This document shows, piece by piece, positions 41,316 through 50,600 of a stretch of 64,000 nucleotides of DNA (its first letter is position 1; each line of letters opens with the position of its first letter). The DNA comes from Ectobius pallidus (lineage: Eukaryota > Arthropoda > Insecta > Blattodea > Ectobiidae). A model generated the notes under the pieces. That model worked only from the letters and a program-made list of their open reading frames with translations. It searched no databases and had not been told where the DNA came from. The stretch spans positions 43,515,502 to 43,579,501 of the forward strand of contig CAXKWD010000008.1 in assembly GCA_964059195.1 (NCBI GenBank). Reading direction: 5' to 3'. The translations under genes were made by a program, and so were the position numbers.

Positions 41316-43856
41316 TTGGCTGCAGAGCTGACAGCAGCCGAAAGCTCGGAAATAAACCATATTTTAACCCGGTTGGAAGCCCGAGAGACCATTATATATA
41401 ACCAACGCCGGGAAAGTCTCAAGTCTTTTATTATACACCTCTACGGGGAGGCGACACACCGTAAGCTGCGAAACTATGAACAGTTGCAGAAGAAGAGGGC
41501 TAGTCTTTTGTGCTCCTTGGCCTTCCTCACCAGGTGCCGAGACAAGAACGTGGTTCCTAAGTTCGCCGAGATCAACCACCCGGTGCAAACACCTGCGGCT
41601 CGCCGCCTTTTCAAACGCACCAGCCATGCGCTAGTTAGAGAGAGGATCCACTCCACACGACGATCCCTTGATCAGGTATCCCGACTATTACTTGAATGCC
41701 ACATCAGTCTAGGCCAGACCATTCAATCGGAGGATTGGAATTGGATTGACAACTCGATCAGGGCCCTAGTACAACGTCACACCAGGAAGGTTACCTGCAG
41801 ACAGATGGGAAAGTTCGACCGACTCAGCTCTTCTCAAGTTTCGACCACACCGATGGATGCGAACCGGGTGGTAGTTAATCTTTCCAGCAAGCCTCTGGAC
41901 GCAGCCACAAACTCGGTCCTGGCAAAAGGACTGAACTTCGCTCCAACACCTAGAGCCGTTCCCATCAAGGACATCATTTGCGGGGTAGAGCAGGCCATAC
42001 GTGATCTTCCGCCTGATGCAGCCGAGGAAATCCGCAGGGAAACATGTCTGGCCCTGAAAAGGACCGATTTCAAGTCGAATCTGAATAAAGAAGAACATAA
42101 CGCACTGCGAGTCCTAAGAGCAGACAAAGACCTAGTTGTGCTGCCTGCGGACAAAGGTAATGCTGCTGTGGTACTAGACTCAACGACGTACAAGGACAAA
42201 GTGTCAACCCTCTTGAGTGATCCGTCTTATAGAAAGCTTGATAAAGACCCAACATCCAGAATAGAGAACCGAACCAGAACACTACTTAAACGCTCCAAAC
42301 TCCCAACCCATATTGTTAAAAGCCTTATTCCTCGCTCCTCGGTCCCACCCAGACTTTATGGCCTGCCCAAGATCCACAGGACCGATGTCCCGTTACGCCC
42401 TATCGTTAGTGCCATTGGGTCTCCCACCTATACCTTGGCGAAGCACCTCACCACATTACTTCAACCCGTAGTTGGGACTTGTGAGCACCACGTCAAAAAC
42501 TCTACGGAGTTTGTAAAGAACATCCACAACATCAAACTAGACCCTCAAGATTTACTAGTGAGCTTCGATGTAGTGTCTTTGTTCACAAGAGTCCCACTGA
42601 AGGATGCACTACAACTTCTAGAGAACAATTTTACTCCGGATGTCATAGCACTTTTCAAGCATGTGTTGACGTCTACATATTTCCTGTATGATGGGCAGTT
42701 CTACGAACAGCAAGACGGCGTGGCGATGGGCTCTCCTCTCTCACCGGCAATTGCGAATTTTTACATGGAACACTTTGAACATCTGGCCCTGAAAAGGACC
42801 GATTACAGTCCCAAATATTTCTACAGATATGTTGACGACACTTTTGTGGTCTGGCAGCATGGCATCGAGAGACTAAATGACTTCTTGGGCCTTCTAAACA
42901 GCATCCATAGTAATATCCAGTTCACCATGGAAATAGAGAAAGACGGGTGCTTGCCGTTCCTTGATATTCTAATCTGCAGAAAAGCTGATGGCAGTTTAGC
43001 TCATAAAGTGTACAGAAAACCCACCCACACAGATTTGTATCTAAATGCCAGTAGCCACCACCACCCAGCGCAGAAGAGAGGCATTCTAAAAACGTTGGTA
43101 CATAGAGCCAGATCCATCTCGGATGCTGACAGTCTAACAACAGAGATACAACATCTCCGGAATACCTTCCGGCAGAATGGCTACAGTCACAAGGACATCG
43201 CATGGGCCCTGAGAAAGACTGATCGCCAGCCCCCCACATCGTCGGAAACCGGACCAAAACTGGCTTTCATTCCGTACATGCCTCCGGTCTCCAACAAGAT
43301 AGCCAGACTGCTCCACAAACACAACATCAAGACCATACATATGCCACCACCCAAAGTGAGACAATGGGTTCGCCCCGTGAAAGACTCTCTAGGATTGCAG
43401 ACTCCGGGGATCTACGAAGTCCCGTGCCAATGTGGAGCCGTCTATATAGGGCAAACAGGCCGCACCATTGAGGCCAGGTGCAATGAACATAAACGCTGCA
43501 TCCGGTTGGGTTACCCGGAAAAGTCGGCGGTAGCTCAACACATGTACGACCATGACCACCACATCAACTTCCAAGGGGTGAGAAACCTGGGCAATCAACC
43601 TACCTACTGGGGCCGGGTCGTGGCCGAAGCTCTGGAAATAAAGCTACACCGCAATAATTACAACAGGGACAACGGGCTAGAACTCAGCCAAGCCTGGAAC
43701 CCAGCAATCAGAATTCTACAGGAACGGGCCAAATCAGGACCAACTTCAGCACCAACCAATAGCATTCCTGCTTTTCACCCCGGGATTTCCTGTGCTCCGA
43801 TTGGTCGCTCTCTGCAAACTCCACCAGCTATAAAAAGGAGCCAGACACAGAACTAG
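41316..43856 (+). CDS. Penelope-like reverse transcriptase with GIY-YIG endonuclease
   Basis: 846 residues and uninterrupted. The N-terminal region is helical and basic. RT motifs: LPADKGNAAVVLD, RLYGLPKIHRTDVPLRPIVS, SFDVVSLFTRVP (motif A, about residue 415), GVAMGSPLSPAIANFYME, and YRYVDDTFVVW (catalytic YVDD, about 505) followed by GCLPFLDILI. The C-terminal GIY-YIG nuclease spans about 697-760 (GIYEVPCQCGAVYIGQTGRT, then EARCNEH with the catalytic Arg). The natural start codon is TTG here (41316-41318), while the other copies at 21091 and 43876 have ATG. Upstream the frame runs into the Jockey 3' UTR, which offers only GTG at 41274. Expression is therefore doubtful though the protein looks intact. 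Confidence 0.92.
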   Translation: MAAELTAAESSEINHILTRLEARETIIYNQRRESLKSFIIHLYGEATHRKLRNYEQLQKKRASLLCSLAFLTRCRDKNVVPKFAEINHPVQTPAARRLFKRTSHALVRERIHSTRRSLDQVSRLLLECHISLGQTIQSEDWNWIDNSIRALVQRHTRKVTCRQMGKFDRLSSSQVSTTPMDANRVVVNLSSKPLDAATNSVLAKGLNFAPTPRAVPIKDIICGVEQAIRDLPPDAAEEIRRETCLALKRTDFKSNLNKEEHNALRVLRADKDLVVLPADKGNAAVVLDSTTYKDKVSTLLSDPSYRKLDKDPTSRIENRTRTLLKRSKLPTHIVKSLIPRSSVPPRLYGLPKIHRTDVPLRPIVSAIGSPTYTLAKHLTTLLQPVVGTCEHHVKNSTEFVKNIHNIKLDPQDLLVSFDVVSLFTRVPLKDALQLLENNFTPDVIALFKHVLTSTYFLYDGQFYEQQDGVAMGSPLSPAIANFYMEHFEHLALKRTDYSPKYFYRYVDDTFVVWQHGIERLNDFLGLLNSIHSNIQFTMEIEKDGCLPFLDILICRKADGSLAHKVYRKPTHTDLYLNASSHHHPAQKRGILKTLVHRARSISDADSLTTEIQHLRNTFRQNGYSHKDIAWALRKTDRQPPTSSETGPKLAFIPYMPPVSNKIARLLHKHNIKTIHMPPPKVRQWVRPVKDSLGLQTPGIYEVPCQCGAVYIGQTGRTIEARCNEHKRCIRLGYPEKSAVAQHMYDHDHHINFQGVRNLGNQPTYWGRVVAEALEIKLHRNNYNRDNGLELSQAWNPAIRILQERAKSGPTSAPTNSIPAFHPGISCAPIGRSLQTPPAIKRSQTQN
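43829..43837 (+). promoter_or_regulatory. TATA box inside the PLE coding end
   Basis: TATAAAAAG lies about 25-30 bases upstream of GCGCACTTCTCTCCCAG, the likely transcription start of the next tandem unit; CTTCTCTCC resembles a pyrimidine-type initiator. The same TATA is at about 19169-19177 (minus) where Jockey copy A separates it from the following unit. Confidence 0.6.
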
Positions 43857-43861
43857 CGCAC

Positions 43862-43989
43862 TTCTCTCCCAGAAGATGGCTGCAGAGCTGACAGCAGCCG
43901 AAAGCTCGGAAATAAACCATATTTTAACCCGGTTGGAAGCCCGAGAGACCATTATATATAACCAACGCCGGGAAAGTCTCAAGTCTTTT
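43862..43989 (+). pseudogene. Penelope-like element, start of a second tandem unit (truncated)
   Basis: Repeats the first 130 or so bases of the PLE unit, with a canonical ATG at 43876 (MAAELTAAESSEINHILTRL). It ends at AAGTCTTTTA where the right 14-bp target duplication starts. Its junction with the preceding unit (43851-43861) is the empty form of the site occupied by Jockey in the other copies. Confidence 0.9.
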
Positions 43990-44003
43990 ATAAATTTCAT
44001 ACT
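43990..44003 (+). repeat. Right copy of the 14-bp target duplication
   Basis: ATAAATTTCATACT, identical to 13884-13897; on the minus strand it encodes MKF of the split hAT transposase in both copies. Confidence 0.85.
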
Positions 44004-44200
44004 GGAAAAAGAAACCTCACACAGATATGTAGAGCTAAACATTGCCTTCACTTTGAGAGCAACCTCAACCAAAATTCGATATTTTTATTTAGGAACCAGA
44101 GGCCAAATATTTTCAGAGCTTAAAGAAAGCGATTTTACAGACAAATCATTTTTGTTATGTTTCACAGGAAATATCGTAATGATTAAAGGATTTATCCTCT
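43990..44200 (-). pseudogene. hAT transposase, preceding part of the C-terminal domain (right half)
   Basis: On the minus strand, 44080-43990 encodes VEVALKVKAMFSSTYLCEVS then FSSMKFIK. This is the hAT dimerisation block (A.K..AMF.STYLCE..FS.MK.IK), with WPLVP upstream after one stop (near 44106). The next residues of the family, KYR.RLTD.HL, are found at 13897-13799 on the same strand. The retroelement block therefore split this gene. Remaining transposase upstream is lost or not recognisable. Confidence 0.8.
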
Positions 44201-44952
44201 GGGACCAGGGTGGAGGACCAAATTACGTAAAGTAATTAACGAGAATGTGAGCACAGTGGACCTATCGTAGGTACTTGGGACAGGGATCCACGGATCAGAA
44301 CTGGAATACAATCTTTAACATGAAATAACTATGCAACTTTATTCACACTGCACTAATAGAACTAACTGAAATAAATAGTGAAATAGGCACTTAAAACAAA
44401 TGAAATATACAATGTATTGAATTGGCGGGAAACTTTGCACGTGGGCGAAAATATATGCAATTAATTCAGATAATAAATCATATATTGAAACACTGTAAAT
44501 CGTTAATATAGTCAGTTGAATTCTGATAATTAACTGAAATATTAAGAATAAGCTTAAATTGCAATAAGATAGGTTACTTCACTGTGAACACGGTTGCACA
44601 ATGCAAGCAAGCCTATAACGAGCTCAACACACGGATCTGCTAGCTGTAAAGATTGGAACACTGTGGTAAAAATTGATGTACAATTGCAAGCGAACAACAA
44701 AACTTAATACTTGTAGTTTTGTAAAATTCGTGGGTTTTAAGGGCACTTGAACTTGGCTATCACAAAGACTAAAACCGCACGAATTGGAAAGAACACTTGC
44801 ATACTTCTGAAAGGGATGAGTCTGGCGATGCACTGACGTGGATGGCTTGGCTTCCTTCTGACGTTGACCAGCATTGCATCAGCCAAAAGCGCGAAATTTC
44901 CGATTGCACCACCTAACGAAATGCTTAGTCAGCGCGGGGAAATGAATAGCGG
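44201..44952. other. No supported gene; partial duplication of gag sequence
   Basis: AT-rich with no RT or integrase motif. It may hold LTR sequence of the BEL remnant, but no LTR pair could be matched. The 40 bases at 44624-44663 repeat 45146-45185 exactly, in the same orientation, while the flanks differ. Confidence 0.45.
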
Positions 44953-46110
44953 CTATTTGAACAGACTAACTAAATAGATATGTTGCTTGCACGAACAATT
45001 TTGAAAATCAATCAGTTCCAAGTCCACTGCACCACTGTCTTCTTCAAAATAAAAATTCTCCCTTACACAAGTAGAGAACTCTTGACGCGATCTACCGAAA
45101 ATGTCCCTGCAAGCTACTAGTAGCTCGCGATCGACGGTTTGGGGATCAACACACGGATCTGCTAGCTGTAAAGATTGGAACACTGCTGTAGACGAAATAA
45201 TTGCAGAACGATTAATATTTGAATTATTATTAGGAGTTATTTGTTCTTTATGAACAAACAAGTTGTGGTTTCCACTGCATTTCATGCACTTGGGTTTCTT
45301 ACACTGTTTGGAAATATGAGAAGCTGAGAAGCACAAGTAATAAAGTTTGTTCTTCTTGAACGATGATCAAGATTTGCTTGTTTGAACTTCATACAATCAC
45401 GAATGTTATGATTGTCAAGTTTGCAAAACTTGCAATTCAAGGAGGTACTATTGTTGGAAATGTGAAGTGCCGTTAATCTGGGTCTCAACTCACGTTTTTG
45501 CTCAACAAAAGACTTGTTAGATTCTATTAGTTCCAATGTCTGACATTTCCTTTCCAAAAAATGAATTAAGCTGTCTAGTTTTGGAATGTCAGAGGAGGCA
45601 AATTTATTTTCACATTCACTTCTATGATTTCCTTTGACTTTATTTAAAATCAATTCCTGCAACAAAATTCATGAAGTGGAATTTCCGCTTCTAAATTCTC
45701 AATGGCACTAAGATTGAATTTCATTTATCAATTTGCGGTAGTCACCCAAAGAACCACTTTTGCAATTATGGAGATTGGAGATGCTGTGAAACAATAAACC
45801 GTTTATTGTTGTATCTTTCATCAATTAGATCCCAAGCAACCTAAAAGTTTTGATCACATATGGCTAAGTTGTCTAAGAAATCCTTGGGTTCGCCTTGAAG
45901 TGAAGACAGCAAATAATTTGACCTTTGTAAATTATCAATGCAAGCGTTGTTGATAACTAAGCTTTTAAATGTGTTCTTAAATGTCAAATACTTTGTCGAA
46001 TTTCCCTTGAAGATGGGTAATTCTATGGGTGGGAGTTTCAAGGTAGAACTGCTTCGAATGGAATTAGCAGACATGACAGATGCATTACTAAGACTTATGG
46101 ATCTTTCCCG
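44953..46110 (-). pseudogene. BEL/Pao gag remnant
   Basis: Three broken minus-strand frames in order. 46074-45841: LPPIELPIFKGNSTKYLTFK and LQGEPKDFL, the conserved BEL gag core. 45665-45282: PKLDSLIHFLERKCQTLE, then a zinc-knuckle-like CKFCKLDNHNIRDC. 45336-44953: SASHISKQCKKPKCMKCSGNHN. The order and motifs match the 5' part of BEL/Pao polyproteins such as the one at 62033. Frameshifts and stops between the parts make it inactive. Protease and pol are missing downstream, so this is an internally deleted copy. Confidence 0.78.
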
Positions 46111-47398
46111 AGCATCAATCAGGTCTTGAATCCTACCGACTATTGTATGATATCTGTTTTTAAATTCATCATGCTCTTCAAAATGAGCTTCACTAGCCTT
46201 TGAGGCTAACTGACATACTACATATTTCCAAACACCATTGAAGTATTTCCAAATTTCTGGCGATACATTTTGCCTGGATATCTCTATTCATAGCTAGAGA
46301 TATCATCTCGTTTCAAATATTTCTCAATATGAGTTAATGGCCTTTTTAATAAGCCACTTTTTAATAGCCTTTACTTCAGATTCAAACAACATGATGAATA
46401 CTACAATAAATATAATTGATAGCAATAGAAAACAAATTTAAACTTCTGCTCTGCTCTAAACATTCATTTACGCATTGATTTTGAGTGACAAAGCAACTCG
46501 TGTAACTAAATTAAATATATACACTGAATTATGCAACAGCACATTGCTGAACTGGATTATTAACTTGAGTAAATTAATGTCCGTCAAACATGATCAAGTC
46601 AGTTACTTCCTTTGTTTCAGTATTAGAAGTAGGGTTTGGAATTTTACACAGGATGTCTACCCTATTCAAGTTAGGACAAATGAGACAAAAATGGAACATG
46701 CAGTTAGCTGAGTTATTGGTAACATCAGACAGTTCGAGGTGGTCGTAGACTTTGTCCAAATGCCTGGCAAATCCACAGCGTGACGCCGTCTGCGACGTGA
46801 TGATAACTGAATAATTTCCAAGTAGCCTTCACAGTACTTATAATACTTTAACTGCAAGCACTGATGTATGAAGCTCACGATATTTGAAGTTCTTATTCAT
46901 TGGGTACAGTTCCACAGTTTTCCAACCTTCTGTACGTGACAACAGTTCCAACAATGCAAAGATGACGCAACACTTGAATACAATGAAACTGTTCCTAATT
47001 GTTTGTTGTATGCACAAATAATAAGCTAATGTTCAAATGCAATACCTGCTTGTAATTGTTTATATTAAGCACAAGGGTTATGTGAATGTTCAATAACAAT
47101 AACTGCTTAGAAATATTTTGCCCCATAATCAATGTTAGTTGGCGGTAAAACGCAAGCTTATAATGGCGGCAACGCTTCACAAGTTTTAACACAATGTCAA
47201 GATGTAATACGATTGAACACCCACAATGTTCAATGATCACAATCACAAATGCTTCGCCAAGATGCGTAGATTCCTATCACGGCCGGAGTGAATGAAAATT
47301 ATGTTGAGAGTCGAACCAAGAATCAAGTGGACTGTATTTAAATTCAATGTGACGAAGCCCAAGTTACGAACTGGCTAGGTTACCCACAGAACACCAAT
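46111..47398. other. No supported gene
   Basis: AT-rich. Short frames on both strands are not recognisable. About 46980-47110 has loosely repeated blocks (TTGTTTGTTGTATGCACAA and TTGTTTATATTAAGCACAA; ATGTTCAAATGCAATACCTGC and ATGTTCAATAACAATAACTGC). No terminal repeats found. Confidence 0.4.
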
Positions 47399-47406
47399 AT
47401 TATTAT

Positions 47407-48165
47407 CAGGGCCCGGATTCTAATGACATGTCATCTTTTTATTGATGCTGCATAGACATTGCCAACTAGTGGATAAATCCTAATCATGGCTCTAGATTAT
47501 AGAAATGCATTTTTATTAGGTCATTTTTTGTCATTTAATGCAATATTATATTTTTAGGGCATTTATTTCAATGTTAGGTCATTATTTTGTTATTTTCATG
47601 TCACTTGCTTCCTTATTTAGTCATTTTCATGTATTCACATTAACTTTCTTCGTCGCTAGTGGTGCTGTCTTTGAAGTGTTGTTTGTTTAATGCAAGAAGG
47701 AAAAATCCGGCGTTAAAGTGTTGACATGTCTCAGTCGGAAATGAGAATCAAAGAAACGCCAAAATGTTGTATTATATTACTATTGTTATTAGATTGACTT
47801 GGCAGCAGTTTCTGCCACCTGCTTGGATTTGAGAGTGCAAACTATTGTTTACCCTCAATAAACAACAATATAATCCGGCAGACCACAAAAGGATGTGCGG
47901 AATTTTGAATCGCCAGCACCTCAGTGCCAGTTTAAATTTCCGTGAGAAAAGAACATTCACAACATTAGAGATATTTACAGTTTTTACAATTATGTACAAC
48001 CTAGTCTATAACTATGTGTGTACCCATACAATAATAATTTTTTGTAAATAAAATATAAGTTTTTAGGTCATTTTTTTATAATTATTAAGTCATTTTCTTT
48101 AGAATTTAGGGTCATTTTATAGGTCATTTTTCAAACAATTTTAGGTCTTCAGAATCCGGGCCCTG
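47407..48165. mobile_element. Nonautonomous hAT element (759 bp), 8-bp TSD
   Basis: The ends are CAGGGCCCGGATTCT (47407-47421) and AGAATCCGGGCCCTG (48151-48165), exact inverted repeats. The 8-bp duplication ATTATTAT flanks it (47399-47406 and 48166-48173). Both subterminal regions carry several copies of AGGTCATTTT or close variants, all in the same orientation: near 47518, 47577 and 47620 on the left, and near 48064, 48088, 48108 and 48120 on the right. No hAT transposase motif inside; the central 47640-48060 region has short unrecognised frames and an AATAAA, and might be captured sequence. Confidence 0.85.
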
Positions 48166-48173
48166 ATTATTAT

Positions 48174-48611
48174 TATTAGAAGTGAACAGCTCATGTCAAA
48201 ACTCGGAAACACAAAGCGATTACAGCGCCTCAAGGGGTCGGGCAGTTAAGTTGTACGAATGAAACATCTACGTGCCAAAACACTTGTATGAAAATACATT
48301 CCAAATTTTGTAAAACCACAGCCCACTAGTATTAGCAGGCTACGGTAATGACCATAGACCACCAATACTAACAGGCTATAGTGATACAAACAATTATCTT
48401 TTTAAAACATTGATCACAAAATGCACTAAAAGTTGAATACCTTATATAAGAAAAAATAATAATTTGCAAACAATATGCGTCAGATCTTATACAAACCATA
48501 GTATAGAATGCCTTCTGGAATTTCTGCGACTCACAACATACAAGGCTCGGTGACTGCTGAAATATGTATTACTTTAGATGACTTTATAAATAAAAAAGAA
48601 ACATCCTTCAT
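48174..48611. other. No supported gene
   Basis: About 430 bases between two hAT elements; only a loose repeat (AGTATTAGCAGGCTACGG and AATACTAACAGGCTATAG, near 48330-48380) is visible. Confidence 0.4.
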
Positions 48612-48803
48612 CAGTGGTGGACGCAGAATTTTTTCGGGGGTGGGGATTTGAATAGGTAGAAGGAATACTAAAAAAAATTAATTAACTTACATATATAATT
48701 AGTTTATAAAACTGGCCACTTAGAGTGCATATAGCCTATAGCCTTTTTTCAAATTTCGGGGGTGGGATATAACCCCCCTATCCCCCCTCTGCGTCCGCCA
48801 CTG
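48612..48803. mobile_element. hAT MITE (192 bp) with perfect 8-bp TSD
   Basis: Starts CAGTGGTGGACGCAGA and ends TCTGCGTCCGCCACTG. TCCTTCAT is duplicated at 48604-48611 and 48804-48811. G-rich and C-rich stretches next to the ends extend the inverted symmetry. Non-coding. Confidence 0.9.
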
Positions 48804-49073
48804 TCCTTCATTATTATTGAATTACATTGATTTTTAAAACATTACATTGCCATAAATATTATCTTCCTGTCACTTAAATTTCGTTTACCTCAGTTATGCA
48901 CAGCGGTATGAACCTACTTTCTATTCTAACAAAAACTAGGCAAGGCTTCAGAGTCACTTCCCACATTAGACTGGGAGCATATTACACTAGAACTCACAAG
49001 GGTTGGAACTCTGTAAATCACGAGTCCCAGCTGCTTTGGGATAACTTCGTAATTTAACTTATGTCTATACTAT

Positions 49074-49820
49074 TTCCAACTAAAGAATAAAGTAGATGTA
49101 AACAAACACACTGATATGTATTACTCCGCGATCACGTGTTCGTTGACACATTGCAGACGTCGCAATTTCAATGCAAGAGGAACTCGTTAATATTGATCAA
49201 AGTAAGCTAGCATCTACAGAAACAAAGCTGGATTTCACAAATATTACATATGCCTACGTTTAAAATGCTAATGCATTGTAATATTTCAATGTCATAATGA
49301 AAATCTACCTACTCCAAAATGTATTAAAAACATTCTAGATCACAGTTTTTTCGACACTATTTAACGGCTTTCCCCGCTTGTGCTTAACAACACGAGGTGG
49401 TGAGGCCTGATTAGCTTCAGCCATTGAACTGTATTGCTGTCTTTTATTATATAATAGCTGTAGTAAGCTTGTTTTCACCGTATGAATTAAACGTTAACTG
49501 TCTTCGAGGAATACATGACAAGTGACTGTGTTATTTTTTCATACCTTTGTTGTCTTCAGGCATGCGCGTCGCATTACATTCAACCGATAATATCAAATAA
49601 TAATATTGGTATTGCTTAAATCATATATAAAGTGTTGCTACAAACTTGAGAAACGTGCTTAATTTAGTCCTACATCAAATACATTACTTACATTTTATGT
49701 TTCGAAGAAACTCGGAAGAAGACGACAAGCTAGAGCCTGAAGGGTTGTGCGTCCAACTGCCAATCAGAACCCATCATGTCACGTGGTTTTGTTTACATCT
49801 ACTTTATTCTTTAGTTGGAA
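49074..49820. mobile_element. Inverted-repeat element with 33-bp perfect ends
   Basis: TTCCAACTAAAGAATAAAGT and the following 13 bases (49074-49106) are repeated exactly as the reverse complement at 49788-49820. Similarity continues weakly inward (CACGTG on both sides). No target duplication was identified, and these may not be the outermost ends. A short minus-strand frame inside (49333-49424) may be the start of a transposase. Confidence 0.6.
49333..49424 (-). pseudogene. Possible transposase N-terminal stub
   Basis: ATG at 49424 opens a frame of about 29 residues, MAEANQASPPRVVKHKRGKP, then LNSVEKTVI and a TAG. The KRGKPLNSVEK pattern looks like the N-terminal basic segment preceding a helix-turn-helix in some insect transposases, but this is a weak impression. 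It lies within the inverted-repeat element. Confidence 0.25.
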
Positions 49821-50600
49821 CTAGTATAGTATCTTTCGCCGGGAAGTGGTCTTCACTAATGAAATGATTAGCACAATTCAAATTATCATATAAATTGCAC
49901 TGACGTTTTCACTGTTTCAGTTGGTTCACATTTGATTTTTGGGAAAACTGTAGAAATTTTTGTAGTTCATGTTGGATTTCATACTGAAGTATCTACTTCC
50001 TCAACCAGAGAACTTACAGGAATATTTTACTCGTTTCTGAAACAAAGGATACGTAACATTAATCTTAATAATTCGTAGAACATGTAATAAATATTAATTC
50101 AGGATAGTTTTAAGTAGTTAATGTATTTTAACTTACCTTCGCTGCTTGACATCTTTAGGCCTATAATGTCAATTATATCTCCTTTTCCAAACACTAACGC
50201 ATACAGATCGCTGCAGAAAAAATACAGATATTCCCCCTTTTCATATATTGCTGTCACATGTTTCGAAACAAACCTGCCGCCATGGCAACAGCGATCACAG
50301 TGCACCAACCAGTCGGGCAGTGAACCTATGAGCTGTTGCTATTCTTTGAATGTTTCTTTCACCCCTGTGAGGTTACCAATGCAAGCTCCAAAACAATCAA
50401 CACAAATGCATCTGTCTTCTTGCAATATTTATTAACTACGCTATGTAGTGTCCAGCCCTATCTCCATAGCATTGCAGTGTTAATTTTCTACTAAACGAAA
50501 CAACGTATTGCACAAAAAAATAAATATAGCCACCAGAGAAACCTAGAGAATGTTAATTGGGACTACAGAAAATCCATTCAATTCATATAACATCCGAGGA
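49821..50600. other. No supported gene
   Basis: Short frames on both strands (50099-50435) cover each other and are not recognisable. No repeats noted. Confidence 0.4.

Larger units (their letters stand above)
41291..43861 (+). mobile_element. Penelope-like element (PLE), complete unit
   Basis: From AACTAGCGCAC (41291) through one long ORF to AACTAGCGCAC (43851-43861), after which the next unit begins without a gap. Tandem arrangement sharing pseudo-LTR sequence is typical of Penelope-like elements. A TATAAAAAG at 43829-43837 lies in the last codons and is well placed to start transcription of the downstream unit. Confidence 0.92.

Noticed and set aside
44201..47398. A complete BEL element with two LTRs around the gag remnant
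   Set aside because: I compared 44.2-44.95 kb with 46.4-47.4 kb and found no convincing direct repeat.
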